Counted from the stretch's first letter, positions 24,538 to 33,417 are shown. The stretch is 38,135 bases of DNA from an uncultured Burkholderiales bacterium (GCA_903861115.1 CAIOTD010000186.1:1-38135), one strand, 5' to 3'. The notes: generated by a model not told the origin, from the letters alone. Translations and numbers: made by a program.

Positions 24538-25737
24538 ATGAAATTCACCCTTAAAGCCGTTGTTTTAGCCGGCCTTTCAGTCTTGAGCCTGGGGCTGGGT
24601 TCAGTGGTCATGGCCCAAACGGTCAAAATTGGTTTTATCAGCTCCTACAGTGGCGCCGCAGCAGCCCAAGGGGATCAGCTCGACAAGGGTGTGAAGCTTT
24701 ACATGAAGCTCAATGGTGACAAGTTGCCCCCAGGTGTGAAGGTCGAGGTGATCACGCGTGACGATACAGGCCCCAATCCCGATGTGGCCAAGCGTGTTGC
24801 ACAAGAGTTGATCGTGCGTGACAAAGTGCAGTTTTTGACGGGTTTGGTGTGGACGCCCAATATGGCCGCCATTGCGCCCTTGACCACAGAAGCCAAGGTG
24901 CCTTTTGTCAGCATGAATGCCGCGGGTGCACGTGTGATGAACAATGCGCCTTACATGACCCGTGTGTCTTTCACCCTTTGGCAGTCGGCGTATCCCTTGG
25001 GACAGTGGGCCGCGAAGAAATACAAAAAAGCCTACACGGCGGTGAGCGACTTTGCGCCGGGACATGAAGCGGAGGAGGGCTTCATCAAAGGCTTTAAAGA
25101 AGGTGGTGGCGAAGTGTTGGGCAGCGTGCGTGTGCCCCTGGCCAATCCAGATTTTGTGCCTTTCATGCAAAGAATCAAGGATGCCAAGCCTGATGTGCTC
25201 TTTGGGTTTAACCCAGCGGGCAAGGCCGCAACGGCGATGATGAAGTCTTATTCCGATTTGGACTTGCCAAAAGCGGGCATCAAGTTCATTGGAACGGGTG
25301 ACATCGTGACCGACGAGGAGCTTCAAGGCATGGGAGATGTGGCCTTGGGTGTGACCACGGTGCACCATTACTCTGCCGCTTCTGATCGCGCAGCCAACAA
25401 AGCCTTTGTCGCCGCCTACAAAAAGGAATACGGTGCCGACTTGAATCCTGGTTTCATGGTGGTGTCGGCTTGGGATGCAATGGATGCTATTTTTGCGGCC
25501 ATTCGAGAGCAGGGCGGCAAAGTCGACCCAGACAAATCGATGGAGTTTTTCAAGAAATGGAAAAGCACCACAAGCCCCAGAGGCTCCTTTTCTATTGACC
25601 CAGAGACACGAGATGTGGTCAATCCTGAATACTTGAGGGAGGTGAGGAAAGTCGGCGGTAAACTGGTCAATGTGGAGATTGAAACCATTGGCGCGGCTGT
25701 GAAAGATCCCATGAAAGAGGCGGACAAGAAGAAGTAA
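24538..25737 (+). CDS. ABC transporter periplasmic substrate-binding protein (Liv/HAAT type)
   Basis: 399 residues from the ATG at 24538, which has AGGAGA in front; a longer frame upstream lacks a signal. The signal peptide is about 26 residues (KAVVLAGLSVLSLGLG, cleavage near VMAQ). The mature part begins TVKIGFISSYSGAAAAQGDQ, a typical type I periplasmic-binding fold for amino acids, amides or aromatic acids, followed by VITRDDTGPNPDVAKRVAQELI. It delivers its ligand to the LivHMGF proteins encoded immediately downstream. An attenuator hairpin after its stop codon should make it the most abundant product of the operon. The neighbouring catabolic genes suggest an aromatic ligand, not a branched-chain amino acid. 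Confidence 0.93.
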   Translation: MKFTLKAVVLAGLSVLSLGLGSVVMAQTVKIGFISSYSGAAAAQGDQLDKGVKLYMKLNGDKLPPGVKVEVITRDDTGPNPDVAKRVAQELIVRDKVQFLTGLVWTPNMAAIAPLTTEAKVPFVSMNAAGARVMNNAPYMTRVSFTLWQSAYPLGQWAAKKYKKAYTAVSDFAPGHEAEEGFIKGFKEGGGEVLGSVRVPLANPDFVPFMQRIKDAKPDVLFGFNPAGKAATAMMKSYSDLDLPKAGIKFIGTGDIVTDEELQGMGDVALGVTTVHHYSAASDRAANKAFVAAYKKEYGADLNPGFMVVSAWDAMDAIFAAIREQGGKVDPDKSMEFFKKWKSTTSPRGSFSIDPETRDVVNPEYLREVRKVGGKLVNVEIETIGAAVKDPMKEADKKK

Positions 25738-25771
25738 AATGGCCCAGGCTTGAATAGCAAGCATGCAATGC

Positions 25772-25811
25772 ATAGCCCTTACGTGCATCTTGGCACCTAA
25801 GGGCTATTTTC
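25772..25811 (+). terminator. Attenuator between the binding protein and LivH genes
   Basis: ATAGCCCTTA (25772-25781) pairs perfectly with TAAGGGCTAT (25798-25807) over ten bases, followed by TTT. The short U tract suggests partial termination, which would yield more binding protein than membrane subunits. Confidence 0.7.
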
Positions 25812-25831
25812 TCGATGAGAGCTGAACAATC

Positions 25832-26707
25832 ATGGAATCTTTTCTGTCGTCACTGGTGAGCGTTGCCTTTCATGGCCTGGCCTATGGCATGATTTTGTAC
25901 GTCATCTCTGTGGGCTTGTCAGTGACCATGGGGCTGATGGGTTTTACCAATTTGGCGCATGGCGTGTTTGCCATGACCGGTGGCTATGTGCTGGTGGTGT
26001 CCCTGTCTAAATTTGACATTCCCTTTCCCTTGGCCTTGTTGCTGTGTTTTGGCTTGGTGGCCTTGGTGAGTGTGGTGCTTGAGCGCACCTTGTACGCCAG
26101 ACTTTACGGTGAGACCGAACTCGAGCAAGTGCTCTTTACCATTGGTTTGATTTACATGTCGGTGGCTGCGGCCAGATTGATCTTTGGCACATTGCAGCAG
26201 CCCGTCATTTTGCCCGAGTACTTGAAGGGGCAATTTTCGCTCCTGGGTCGAGATTTCCCGGCTTACCGTGTCTTTTTGATTGTGTTCACTTCCGTGATCA
26301 TTGCCGCTCTGTGGTTTGGTGTAGAGAGAACCATATGGGGTGCCAAAGTGCGTGCTTCAGTTGACAACCGCGCCATGGCGCAGTCGATAGGCATCAACAC
26401 GAAGAGATTGTTCACCATGACCTTTGCGGTGGGCAGTGGCTTGGCCGGTTTGGGGGGAGGCCTGGGCGCAGAAATTGTGGCGATTCAGCCCACCTATCCC
26501 TTTGAGCAGTTGGTTTTCTTTTTGATCGTTGTCTCGGTTGGGGGGCTTGGCAGTTTGCGTGGGCCCTTTGTGGCGGCGATCTTGATTGGTGTGACCGACA
26601 CGGCGTGCAAGTATTGGTTGCCGCAGTTTGGCGCATTTTTTATCTATATTGCAACGATTGGATTGTTGCTTTGGAGGCCGCAAGGCTTATTGGGGAAGAG
26701 ATCATGA
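25832..26707 (+). CDS. Liv-type ABC permease, LivH-like
   Basis: 291 residues, nearly all hydrophobic, with about eight membrane segments. The LivH signature GLSVTMGLMGFTNLAHG (about 28-44) and GAKVRASVDNRAMAQSIGIN (about 170-189, the EAA-type loop that contacts the ATPases) are clear. It forms one half of the inner-membrane channel with LivM. Its stop overlaps the livM start by 4 bases (ATGA). Confidence 0.94.
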   Translation: MESFLSSLVSVAFHGLAYGMILYVISVGLSVTMGLMGFTNLAHGVFAMTGGYVLVVSLSKFDIPFPLALLLCFGLVALVSVVLERTLYARLYGETELEQVLFTIGLIYMSVAAARLIFGTLQQPVILPEYLKGQFSLLGRDFPAYRVFLIVFTSVIIAALWFGVERTIWGAKVRASVDNRAMAQSIGINTKRLFTMTFAVGSGLAGLGGGLGAEIVAIQPTYPFEQLVFFLIVVSVGGLGSLRGPFVAAILIGVTDTACKYWLPQFGAFFIYIATIGLLLWRPQGLLGKRS

Positions 26708-27708
26708 GTCAGCTGGTGGGTTACACGGTCGACACGCGTGTTCGCTGGACCGAATATTTGCCATGGGTGTTGGCTTTGTTGGTGTATTTTTTCTTGCCCG
26801 ACTATTTGTCTTTGGGGGCGAGGGTGCTCACCTATATTTTGTTTGCCCTGTCTTTGGACTTGATCATTGGTTACGCAGGCATCATCACGTTGGGGCATGC
26901 TTCATTTTTTGGGCTTGGGGCCTACATCACGGGCATTTTGTCAGCCAAGCTTGGCGTCACAGACCCTTTGGTGCAATTGCTGGCCAGTGCACTCGGAGCG
27001 GGTTTGTTGGGCTTGGTGACGGGGGCCGTCATTTTGAAGATGAAGGGCCTGACACAGTTGATGCTGACCTTGGCGATTTCGGCCCTGTGCTTGGAAGTGG
27101 CCAACAAGGCGACTTTCATCACGGGCGGGGCAGATGGTTTGTCAGGGATGGAGATCGCCCCCATCTTGGGTGTTTTTAAGTTTGACCTCTTTGGCAAGAC
27201 GGCTTATTTGTATTGTTTGTTTTTGCTCTTCTTGGCTTGGGTGGTGATTCGTCGGCTGATTTACTCACCCTTTGGTGTGTCTTTGATGGGCATACGAGAA
27301 AACAGCGCACGCATGCATGCCATTGGCGCACCTGTTTACAAAAAATTGATGACGGTCTACACCCTATCGGCCTTGATTGCAGGTGTGGCGGGTGCACTTT
27401 TGGCGCAAACCAATCAATTTGTGGGCTTGAATGTCTTGGGTTTTGAGCCTTCGGGTGAGTTGTTGGTGATGTTGATTTTGGGCGGCGTTGGGCGCTTGTA
27501 TGGTGCTTTTGTGGGGCCGCTTGTCTTTTTACTGGCCCAAGACTATCTGGCCAAACAGTTTCCGGAGTATTGGTATTTCGGCATTGGCCTGTTGCTGGTC
27601 GTGGTGGTCCTCTTTGCGCGAGGGGGTGTACTGGGCCTCATGGATAAATTTTTGTCGCAATGGGGAAAAAAAGCAAAAGACAAACAAGCAGGATCTAAAA
27701 CATCATGA
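26704..27708 (+). CDS. Liv-type ABC permease, LivM-like
   Basis: 334 residues from the ATG at 26704, which overlaps the LivH stop; the open frame upstream is inside livH. About nine membrane segments, with LDLIIGYAGIITLGHASFFGLGAY near residues 51-73 and GIRENSARMHAIGAPV (about 198-213) as the ATPase-contact loop. Partner of LivH in the channel for the imported substrate. A basic tail (KKAKDKQ) ends the protein. Its stop overlaps the LivG start (ATGA). Confidence 0.94.
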   Translation: MSQLVGYTVDTRVRWTEYLPWVLALLVYFFLPDYLSLGARVLTYILFALSLDLIIGYAGIITLGHASFFGLGAYITGILSAKLGVTDPLVQLLASALGAGLLGLVTGAVILKMKGLTQLMLTLAISALCLEVANKATFITGGADGLSGMEIAPILGVFKFDLFGKTAYLYCLFLLFLAWVVIRRLIYSPFGVSLMGIRENSARMHAIGAPVYKKLMTVYTLSALIAGVAGALLAQTNQFVGLNVLGFEPSGELLVMLILGGVGRLYGAFVGPLVFLLAQDYLAKQFPEYWYFGIGLLLVVVVLFARGGVLGLMDKFLSQWGKKAKDKQAGSKTS

Positions 27709-28454
27709 CTTATGCATTGGAAACCCGTGGTTTGTTCAAAAGCTTTGGTGCATTGACCGTGGCCGATCACATCGATTTTCAGTTGGAGGTGGGTGCGCGC
27801 CATGCGTTGATTGGTCCCAATGGAGCGGGCAAGACCACCTTTGTGAATTTGCTCACGGGACGACTCTCACCTTCTAAAGGACAGGTCTACCTCGCCGGTG
27901 AGGAGGTCTCCAACTTGTCGCAATCTGAGCGGGTGAAGAAGGGCCTTGGTCGCACCTTTCAAATCAACACCTTGTTTGGCAAGATGAGTGTATTGGACAA
28001 CGTCGCTTTGGGCGTTGCTGAGAGACTGGGCTTGTCTTCAGGTCTTTGGCGAGCGGCCAAGTCCTACAGCAGCGTCACAGAGGAGGCCATGTCAATGCTC
28101 GAGTTGCTGGGCATTCAGGCCGATGCACAACACATTGTGAAAGATTTGCCTTACGGCAAGCAGCGTTTGGTGGAGATTGCCATTGCCTTGGGACTCAAGC
28201 CCAAAGTGCTGCTGCTTGATGAGCCTGCAGCAGGCGTGCCCTCGATGGAGTCTGAGCGCATTTTGAGTGCGTTGGATATTTTGCCCAAAGACATCGCCAT
28301 CATGATCATTGAGCACGATATGGATCTGGTGTTTCGATTTGCAAAAAAAATCACGGTCTTGGTCCAAGGCGCTGTCTTGTGTGAGGGCACGCCGCAAGAG
28401 ATCTCAAAAGACACGCGAGTGCACCAAGTGTATTTAGGAGAGCAGCATGCATGA
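27705..28454 (+). CDS. Liv-type ABC ATPase, LivG-like
   Basis: 249 residues with Walker A GPNGAGKTT (about 38-46), a signature region LPYGKQRLVEIAIAL, and Walker B VLLLDEPAAGVPS. The signature is KQR in place of the more usual GQQR, a mild variation. It powers import together with LivF. The last bases overlap the LivF start by 8 bases. Confidence 0.94.
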   Translation: MTYALETRGLFKSFGALTVADHIDFQLEVGARHALIGPNGAGKTTFVNLLTGRLSPSKGQVYLAGEEVSNLSQSERVKKGLGRTFQINTLFGKMSVLDNVALGVAERLGLSSGLWRAAKSYSSVTEEAMSMLELLGIQADAQHIVKDLPYGKQRLVEIAIALGLKPKVLLLDEPAAGVPSMESERILSALDILPKDIAIMIIEHDMDLVFRFAKKITVLVQGAVLCEGTPQEISKDTRVHQVYLGEQHA

Positions 28455-29157
28455 TCCCCATCTGTCATTGAAGCTCTCTGGGGTGTGGGCTGGGTATGGA
28501 GACACCTTGGTGCTTGAAAATGTGAGCTTTGAGCTGCCAGAAAAAGGCGCCTTGGCGGTCTTGGGTCGCAATGGCGTTGGCAAGACGACCTTGCTGGCCA
28601 CCTTGATGGGTCACACCCAAATGCGGCAAGGCAGCATCCACTACCGCGGCCAGGAGATACAGGGCTTGCCCGTTCATGAGAGAAGCCGGCTCGGCATTGG
28701 CTATGTGCCGCAAACAAGAGACATCTTCCCCTCACTCACGGTGGAGGAGAACTTGAAAGTTGCTGCTCGCACAGGCCAGTGGCCCTTGGAGCGGGTGTAT
28801 GACCTCTTTCCCCGCTTGTACGAGCGACGGACCAATATGGGCAACCAACTCTCTGGGGGGGAGCAGCAGATGCTCTCCATCGGGCGAGCGTTGATGGGAG
28901 ACCCCTCCTTGCTGCTTTTGGATGAGCCCATGGAGGGCTTGGCACCTGTGATTGTGGAGATGCTTTTGGGGGTCTTGCGTCGCTTGATTCATCAAGAGTC
29001 TTTGACGGTTGTGTTGGTGGAGCAGTCTGCCAAGTTGGCGCTTCAAGCCACAGAGCAAGTCATTGTGCTCAGTCGCGGGCAAATCATCCATCAAGGTCAA
29101 AGTGAGGCCTTGCTGGCCGACTCGCAGCTCTTGTCCGAATTGATCGTTGCGCACTGA
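28447..29157 (+). CDS. Liv-type ABC ATPase, LivF-like
   Basis: 236 residues with Walker A GRNGVGKTT (about 39-47), signature LSGGEQQML, and Walker B LLLLDEPMEGLAP. AGGAGAGC precedes the ATG inside the end of livG. It completes the five-gene ABC importer. A hairpin follows its stop, and the FAD monooxygenase gene starts 79 bases later, likely in the same transcript. Confidence 0.94.
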   Translation: MHDPHLSLKLSGVWAGYGDTLVLENVSFELPEKGALAVLGRNGVGKTTLLATLMGHTQMRQGSIHYRGQEIQGLPVHERSRLGIGYVPQTRDIFPSLTVEENLKVAARTGQWPLERVYDLFPRLYERRTNMGNQLSGGEQQMLSIGRALMGDPSLLLLDEPMEGLAPVIVEMLLGVLRRLIHQESLTVVLVEQSAKLALQATEQVIVLSRGQIIHQGQSEALLADSQLLSELIVAH

Positions 29158-29165
29158 TGGCGTGC

Positions 29166-29184
29166 GCCCTTGAGGGTCAAGGGC
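29166..29184 (+). other. Short perfect hairpin after livF
   Basis: GCCCTTGA (29166-29173) pairs with TCAAGGGC (29177-29184) around a GGG loop. No T run follows, so it is more likely an RNA processing or stability element than a terminator. Confidence 0.4.
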
Positions 29185-29236
29185 AAGCCTTAGCGCCTTG
29201 GGCCCCGCAGGGGGCAATCTTTAAACTCAAACGACT

Positions 29237-30460
29237 ATGACTACAAACCACGCAAGCACCCAACCCATCCTTGTTGTCGGGGGGGGCGTGGCGGGTTTGT
29301 CCACGGCCTTGGCCCTTGGGCTGAAAGGTTTGCCCGTTCAACTCTTGGAGCAAGCCGATCAAATTGGTGCCATTGGTTACGGCGTTCAAATGGGGCCCAA
29401 CGTGGTCCCCATGCTCAGAGCTTTGGGGGTTGAGAAGGAGGTGGTTGAGGCCTCCTATTTGCCTCCAGACATTGAGCTCTTGGATGCCTACACGGGCGAG
29501 CGTTTGACGCACTTGCCGTTGAAGACGCCCGCCTTTTTAAACCGCTACCAAGGCTTTCCTTATTTGGCCATTCACCGTGTGGACTTGCATGAGGTGCTGC
29601 TCAAAGCCTGTGCCAAGTTGCCTCACGTGCATTTGAACCAATCCACCACGGTCATCGATTTTGAGCAAGATCACACCGGGGTGCGCGCGATGGGCTCTGA
29701 GGGGCAAGTGTTTGTTGGGCGTGCTTTGATTGCTGCGGATGGATTGCGCTCTAAGCTGAGGGCCAAGTTGCATCCGCAAGATGCACCTGTCGAGAGCGGT
29801 TATGTGGCGCATCGTTGCTTGGTGCCCATGTCGCAGTTGCCGCATGCGCTGACCTCTCGTGCGGGTGTGACCATGTGGACGGGCAAAGGTTTTCACGTCA
29901 TTTATTACCCCTTAAGAGACTCGAGTGTTTTAAACATGGTGCTGGTCGTGCAACTGCCCCAAGGCGTGCAAGCGGTGAGCGATCAGGCCTATGCCGATCA
30001 CATTGAGCGCATCAAGTCGGTGGTGACCGAGCCCGCAAGAGCGGCCATCCGGCAAATGGATTTGACGCGGCGTTGGGCCATTGCAGACCGAGAGCCCATT
30101 CGGGGCTGGAGCGACAAACGCGTCTTGCTGTTGGGTGACAGTGCCCACGCCACCTTGCAGTCCTTTGCACAAGGCGCGTGCATGGCGGTGGAGGACTCGG
30201 TGGTCTTGGCTGAACTTCTTGGCAATTCAGCCCTGGATGTTCAAGACGCGTTCAAGGCCTTTGAGAGAAAGAGGTTCTTGAGAACCGCGCGTGTTCAATT
30301 GCAGTCTCGCCGTTTATGGGAAGATTTTCATTGTGGTGGGCATTTGGCCGAGGTGAGAACGGCACGTTTCACAGAGCAAAAAACCGAAGACTTCTTTCGC
30401 TGTTTGGATTGGCTTTGGACGCCCATTGATCTCTTTGTGGCCACAAGCGAGATCTCTTGA
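29237..30460 (+). CDS. FAD-dependent aromatic hydroxylase (3-hydroxybenzoate 6-/salicylate hydroxylase-like)
   Basis: 407 residues of the class A flavoprotein monooxygenases. The FAD-binding G15-x-G17-x2-G20 fold is at the start (LVVGGGVAGLST), followed by E38, AADGLRSKLRAKL (the DG motif, about 156-168) and LLLGDSAHATLQSF (the GD motif). The middle part, YGVQMGPNVVPMLRALGV and LAIHRVDLHEVLLKAC, resembles 3-hydroxybenzoate 6-hydroxylases. It would use NAD(P)H and O2 to hydroxylate an aromatic ring, possibly to gentisate or a related diphenol. It follows the ABC importer on the same strand, so uptake and first hydroxylation may be co-expressed. No gentisate dioxygenase is encoded in the window. 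Confidence 0.9.
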   Translation: MTTNHASTQPILVVGGGVAGLSTALALGLKGLPVQLLEQADQIGAIGYGVQMGPNVVPMLRALGVEKEVVEASYLPPDIELLDAYTGERLTHLPLKTPAFLNRYQGFPYLAIHRVDLHEVLLKACAKLPHVHLNQSTTVIDFEQDHTGVRAMGSEGQVFVGRALIAADGLRSKLRAKLHPQDAPVESGYVAHRCLVPMSQLPHALTSRAGVTMWTGKGFHVIYYPLRDSSVLNMVLVVQLPQGVQAVSDQAYADHIERIKSVVTEPARAAIRQMDLTRRWAIADREPIRGWSDKRVLLLGDSAHATLQSFAQGACMAVEDSVVLAELLGNSALDVQDAFKAFERKRFLRTARVQLQSRRLWEDFHCGGHLAEVRTARFTEQKTEDFFRCLDWLWTPIDLFVATSEIS

Positions 30461-30521
30461 AGTCCATGCACTCAGGTCGCCAAAACACACCTCAGTGCTT
30501 CCATCCATCGCAGCGTTGGCG

Positions 30522-30950
30522 TCAAGGGGACATGTGCTTGGCTTGGCCTTGAGAAATCTCTTGCAAGCTCATTTGCGGATGCTTGGGCTCGTGATTTTGA
30601 ATCAATTGGTAGACCAATTGCCCAATGCTCTTGGCCGTGATCAGGCTGAATTGCTTGGCGCCAAATTTAACCATGAAGGCCGATGAGCTCACGTTCAGGT
30701 ACACATCGATGCTGTGCACGTCATCGTCTTTCAGGACCCGCACGCTCAGGACATAGTCCAATCCGAAACGAAGCATTTGATGATTGACTTGGACGACCCC
30801 ATTGGGGCAGTCGGCGTTGAGCAAGGCTTCCAAGCGCGGCAACTCCAACTCCATCAAACGTGTCAACTCAGGCCCGCGTCCCATCGCTTCCAGGGCATAC
30901 ATGGCTTCAATGGGATGGACGGGAAGGGGTTGCTTGACCGGTTGATTCAC
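30522..30950 (-). CDS. Hypothetical protein, about 143 residues
   Basis: I do not recognise this protein. The GTG at 30950 has GAGG five to six bases ahead and is preferred; the open frame continues to another GTG at 31040. The sequence is mixed alpha/beta with DDVHSIDVYLNVSS and KSIGQLVYQLIQN segments, and has no signal peptide or membrane segment. It lies downstream of the amidohydrolase on the same strand with about 130 bases between. No role can be given. Confidence 0.55.
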   Translation of the reverse strand: MNQPVKQPLPVHPIEAMYALEAMGRGPELTRLMELELPRLEALLNADCPNGVVQVNHQMLRFGLDYVLSVRVLKDDDVHSIDVYLNVSSSAFMVKFGAKQFSLITAKSIGQLVYQLIQNHEPKHPQMSLQEISQGQAKHMSP

Positions 30951-31081
30951 TTTTTGCCTCAAGATTTTTATCGTTTCTATCGATAAGCAAGAAGCGTGAC
31001 AATTTTCAAAGGTCTTCTGACGCCCTAAAATGGTGCGCACAGGAGCGGGTCGACTTGCCGTCGCCTGTTGGCGTGGCCTGA

Positions 31082-32446
31082 TCAGTGCTGGGCGTGGCTT
31101 TGGAGCTCTTTCATGAGCCGCATGCCAGATTGGGCCAATGTGGCTTTGAGTTCTGGCAATTTGGGGTGAAGCAAGCGGCCGTTTTCTTTGCGTGTTTCTC
31201 CTGCAATGACGACGGTGTCAACGTTGGCCAAGCTGGTTTGCATCACCACCGAGTTGATGGGGTCGTGCACGGGGGACATGTTCAAGTCCTCTGCGCTGAT
31301 CAGCACGAGATCGGCTTGTTTGCCCGCTTTTAGGCTTCCAATCTTGTCGTCCAAGTTCAATGCTTGTGCGCCCTTGATGGTGATCCATTCAAGGGCTTGT
31401 TTGCAATAAATGCTGGACGTGTCAGGTAACTTGTGAAGTTGCTCTTTGGAGTGCGCATTGTCCAAGGCCCGTTGTGTGCCAAGTGCGAAGCGAGCAACGC
31501 TGAACATGTCGCCCGAGATGCTTGACTCCAAGTCCACCCCCAAGGAGGGGGCAGCGCCCAGTTGCAAAAGCCGTCCCGTGATGGCCATGCCATGACCTTG
31601 CGTCATTTCGGTCTCTGGCGTGAGCGAAAACGTCACACCCAAATCGATCATCATTTTGAGCTGTGCATCGGTCAAGTTGTTGCCATGCACAATGTTGTTG
31701 TTGTTGCCCATCAAGCCGTCCTTGACCAGCCGCTCCCAGCCGTCGGGTGTCTTGGCAGCGGCACCTGCACAGTGCATGCTGGCAATGAGGTTGAATTCTC
31801 TGGCCAACTCGAAGTCGTGAACCGCCACCTCATAGGTGGAGTAATGGGGGCCCAGGATGGCCAAGCCCAAGCTGACCAAGCGCTGATCTTTGAAGCGGGT
31901 TTTTAAGAGTCGTTCGACCTCGGCGCGAGGATGTGGAATTTCACTGAAATGCTTTTGACCCGGTTTGGGGTCTGGTTTTGGGGAGCCATGAAAAAACACA
32001 GCCCTGATGTTCGCGTCCAAGAGGCCATCAATGGCCCGGTCCGTGTGGGCAGGCGTTGGGTTGTTGTGACACCAGTCGCCAAGCGTCGTTGTGCCGCAGT
32101 TGATTTGGTTGAGGGCCCCCATGAGGGTCGCAATGTAGATGTCGTCGGGCTGGAAATTCGTTGCCAAGCCCGCATGCATATTGGCAAAATACTCCAAGAT
32201 GGTCCAATTGCTGGTGACGCCTCGCAAGGCCGTTTGCCAAGTGTGCATGTGCGCATTCACGAGCCCTGGTATTAAAATTTTACCGGTTGCATCGATCTCC
32301 TTGCACGGTGCGCTGCCTGAGCGCTTGAGGTTGTGCCCGATTTCAACGATGGTGTCTGCCTCGTAGCGCAGATCCGCATTGTGCAGCTCCCCCAACTCTG
32401 CATCCATGGTCAATATGGTGGCGTTTTTGATAAGCGTTTGAGTCAT
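31082..32446 (-). CDS. Amidohydrolase, Trz/Atz or SAH-deaminase type
   Basis: 454 residues from the ATG at 32446. The protein has the TIM-barrel metal site of the chlorohydrolase/deaminase group: NAHMHTWQ with H66 and H68, SMHCAG, a conserved Asp in LGVDLESSISGDMF, and a final beta-sandwich segment (SLKAGKQADLVLIS). Members hydrolyse C-N or C-Cl bonds in triazines, cytosine, guanine, formamides and S-adenosylhomocysteine analogues. The HCAG element in place of the common H-x-A-E is notable. It may release an amine or amide from the compound handled by this cluster. Confidence 0.88.
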   Translation of the reverse strand: MTQTLIKNATILTMDAELGELHNADLRYEADTIVEIGHNLKRSGSAPCKEIDATGKILIPGLVNAHMHTWQTALRGVTSNWTILEYFANMHAGLATNFQPDDIYIATLMGALNQINCGTTTLGDWCHNNPTPAHTDRAIDGLLDANIRAVFFHGSPKPDPKPGQKHFSEIPHPRAEVERLLKTRFKDQRLVSLGLAILGPHYSTYEVAVHDFELAREFNLIASMHCAGAAAKTPDGWERLVKDGLMGNNNNIVHGNNLTDAQLKMMIDLGVTFSLTPETEMTQGHGMAITGRLLQLGAAPSLGVDLESSISGDMFSVARFALGTQRALDNAHSKEQLHKLPDTSSIYCKQALEWITIKGAQALNLDDKIGSLKAGKQADLVLISAEDLNMSPVHDPINSVVMQTSLANVDTVVIAGETRKENGRLLHPKLPELKATLAQSGMRLMKELQSHAQH

Positions 32447-32735
32447 GGACGGCACTTTCTCATTGGAGGTTCAAAGGGGTTCAACATCGATCCACAGCAC
32501 CAGCAGTGCCTTGCCACTTATTTTAGAGGAGAAGTGTGTGCAAACGAAGGGGGTTCACCCAAGGGTTTTGACTAGTGTTTTCAGCGCAGGGGTGTCTTTT
32601 TTGCACGCCATATTGCCTGATAAACTGGAGGAGGCAAGGCTCTTTACACTTCTATTGACTTTAAACACATTGCCGACTCAATTGAGACCTACAGTTAACT
32701 GTGTTCCCCAATCTTCCCTTTCAAAGGAGTTCGAT
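32447..32735. other. Divergent spacer between the amidohydrolase and the Spy-like gene
   Basis: About 290 bases carrying both promoters. An open plus-strand frame through it reads into the Spy-like gene but has no family likeness before the ATG at 32736. I found no site I can name. Confidence 0.5.
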
Positions 32736-33374
32736 ATGATCCCAACAACATTCAACCCCATGCCCACGGGTGCCAAAGCTCGGTTCAACCCTTTGTTTTT
32801 AAGCCTCTTGGCCGGTGGACTGGCAACCAGCCTGTGCGCGCAGACCCCAGCGACTGCTCAAACCCCAGCGACTGTTCAAGCCCCTGTTGGGCTCATCAAG
32901 GGACATGAAACCAATTGGAGCGGTGAGCACCACCCCATGGGGGAGATGGTTCAAAAGATGCACGAGCGGCATTTGGTGCAGTTTGACAAGCAGCAAGCGG
33001 AACTGAAAAAACAATTGAATTTGACCCCGGCCCAAGAACCCCTGTGGGAGACGTTCATTCAAGGGGTGCGTCCTTTGGCACCCGTCAAGCCGCCCTTTGA
33101 TCGTGCGCAGATGAGAGAAATTGCACAACTGCCTGCGCCCCAAAGGGCGCAAAAAATGTTGGAGTTGCACGAGGCGCAACACGACACCATGCTCACACAA
33201 GTCAAGTCCCACATCGAGGGCATGAAAGTGTTTTATGCTCAACTCAGTGCCGAGCAACAAAAGACCTTTGACCAAGTGACCTTGAAGCACCAACGAGGCA
33301 TGATGCACTCGGGTCACTTGATGCACCCTGGGCCCATGATGCACCCAGAGGCGATGACGCCTCCCAAGCTTTAA
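32736..33374 (+). CDS. Spy/CpxP-like periplasmic chaperone (LTxxQ family)
   Basis: 212 residues from the ATG at 32736, chosen for AAAGGAG seven bases ahead and a signal peptide (FLSLLAGGLATSLCAQ). LTPAQEP near residue 100 is an LTxxQ motif, and a second LSAEQQK-like motif follows, as in Spy/CpxP proteins that bind misfolded periplasmic proteins and respond to envelope or metal stress. The N-terminus has a two-fold QTPAT-type repeat encoded by an 18-base tandem repeat (32841-32876). The C-terminus is rich in His and Met (MMHSGHLMHPGPMMHPEAM), a possible metal-binding tail. Confidence 0.8.
   Translation: MIPTTFNPMPTGAKARFNPLFLSLLAGGLATSLCAQTPATAQTPATVQAPVGLIKGHETNWSGEHHPMGEMVQKMHERHLVQFDKQQAELKKQLNLTPAQEPLWETFIQGVRPLAPVKPPFDRAQMREIAQLPAPQRAQKMLELHEAQHDTMLTQVKSHIEGMKVFYAQLSAEQQKTFDQVTLKHQRGMMHSGHLMHPGPMMHPEAMTPPKL
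32841..32876 (+). repeat. Imperfect 18-base tandem repeat in the Spy-like gene
   Basis: Two adjacent 18-base units (32841-32858 and 32859-32876) differ at two positions and encode QTPATA-QTPATV. It lies in the mature N-terminus just after the signal peptide and may vary between strains. Confidence 0.7.
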
Positions 33375-33388
33375 GTGCTAGAGGCACA

Positions 33389-33417
33389 AAGCGCAACGCC
33401 TGAGGCGTTTTGCGCTT
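33389..33417 (+). terminator. Strong hairpin after the Spy-like gene
   Basis: AAGCGCAACGCC (33389-33400) pairs with GGCGTTTTGCGCTT (33404-33417) with a two-base bulge and a three-base loop. It is probably the transcript end of the Spy-like gene, although no long T run follows. A second inverted repeat, GGCTTGGC/GCCAAGCC (33499-33506 and 33519-33526), lies nearer the convergent thioesterase gene. Confidence 0.55.

Noticed and set aside
24601-25788. Long minus-strand ORF (395 codons) opposite the ABC binding-protein gene
   Set aside because: It lies fully antisense to a clear binding-protein gene, is rich in His and Arg as expected for a shadow frame of a Gly/Ala-rich gene, and has no family likeness.
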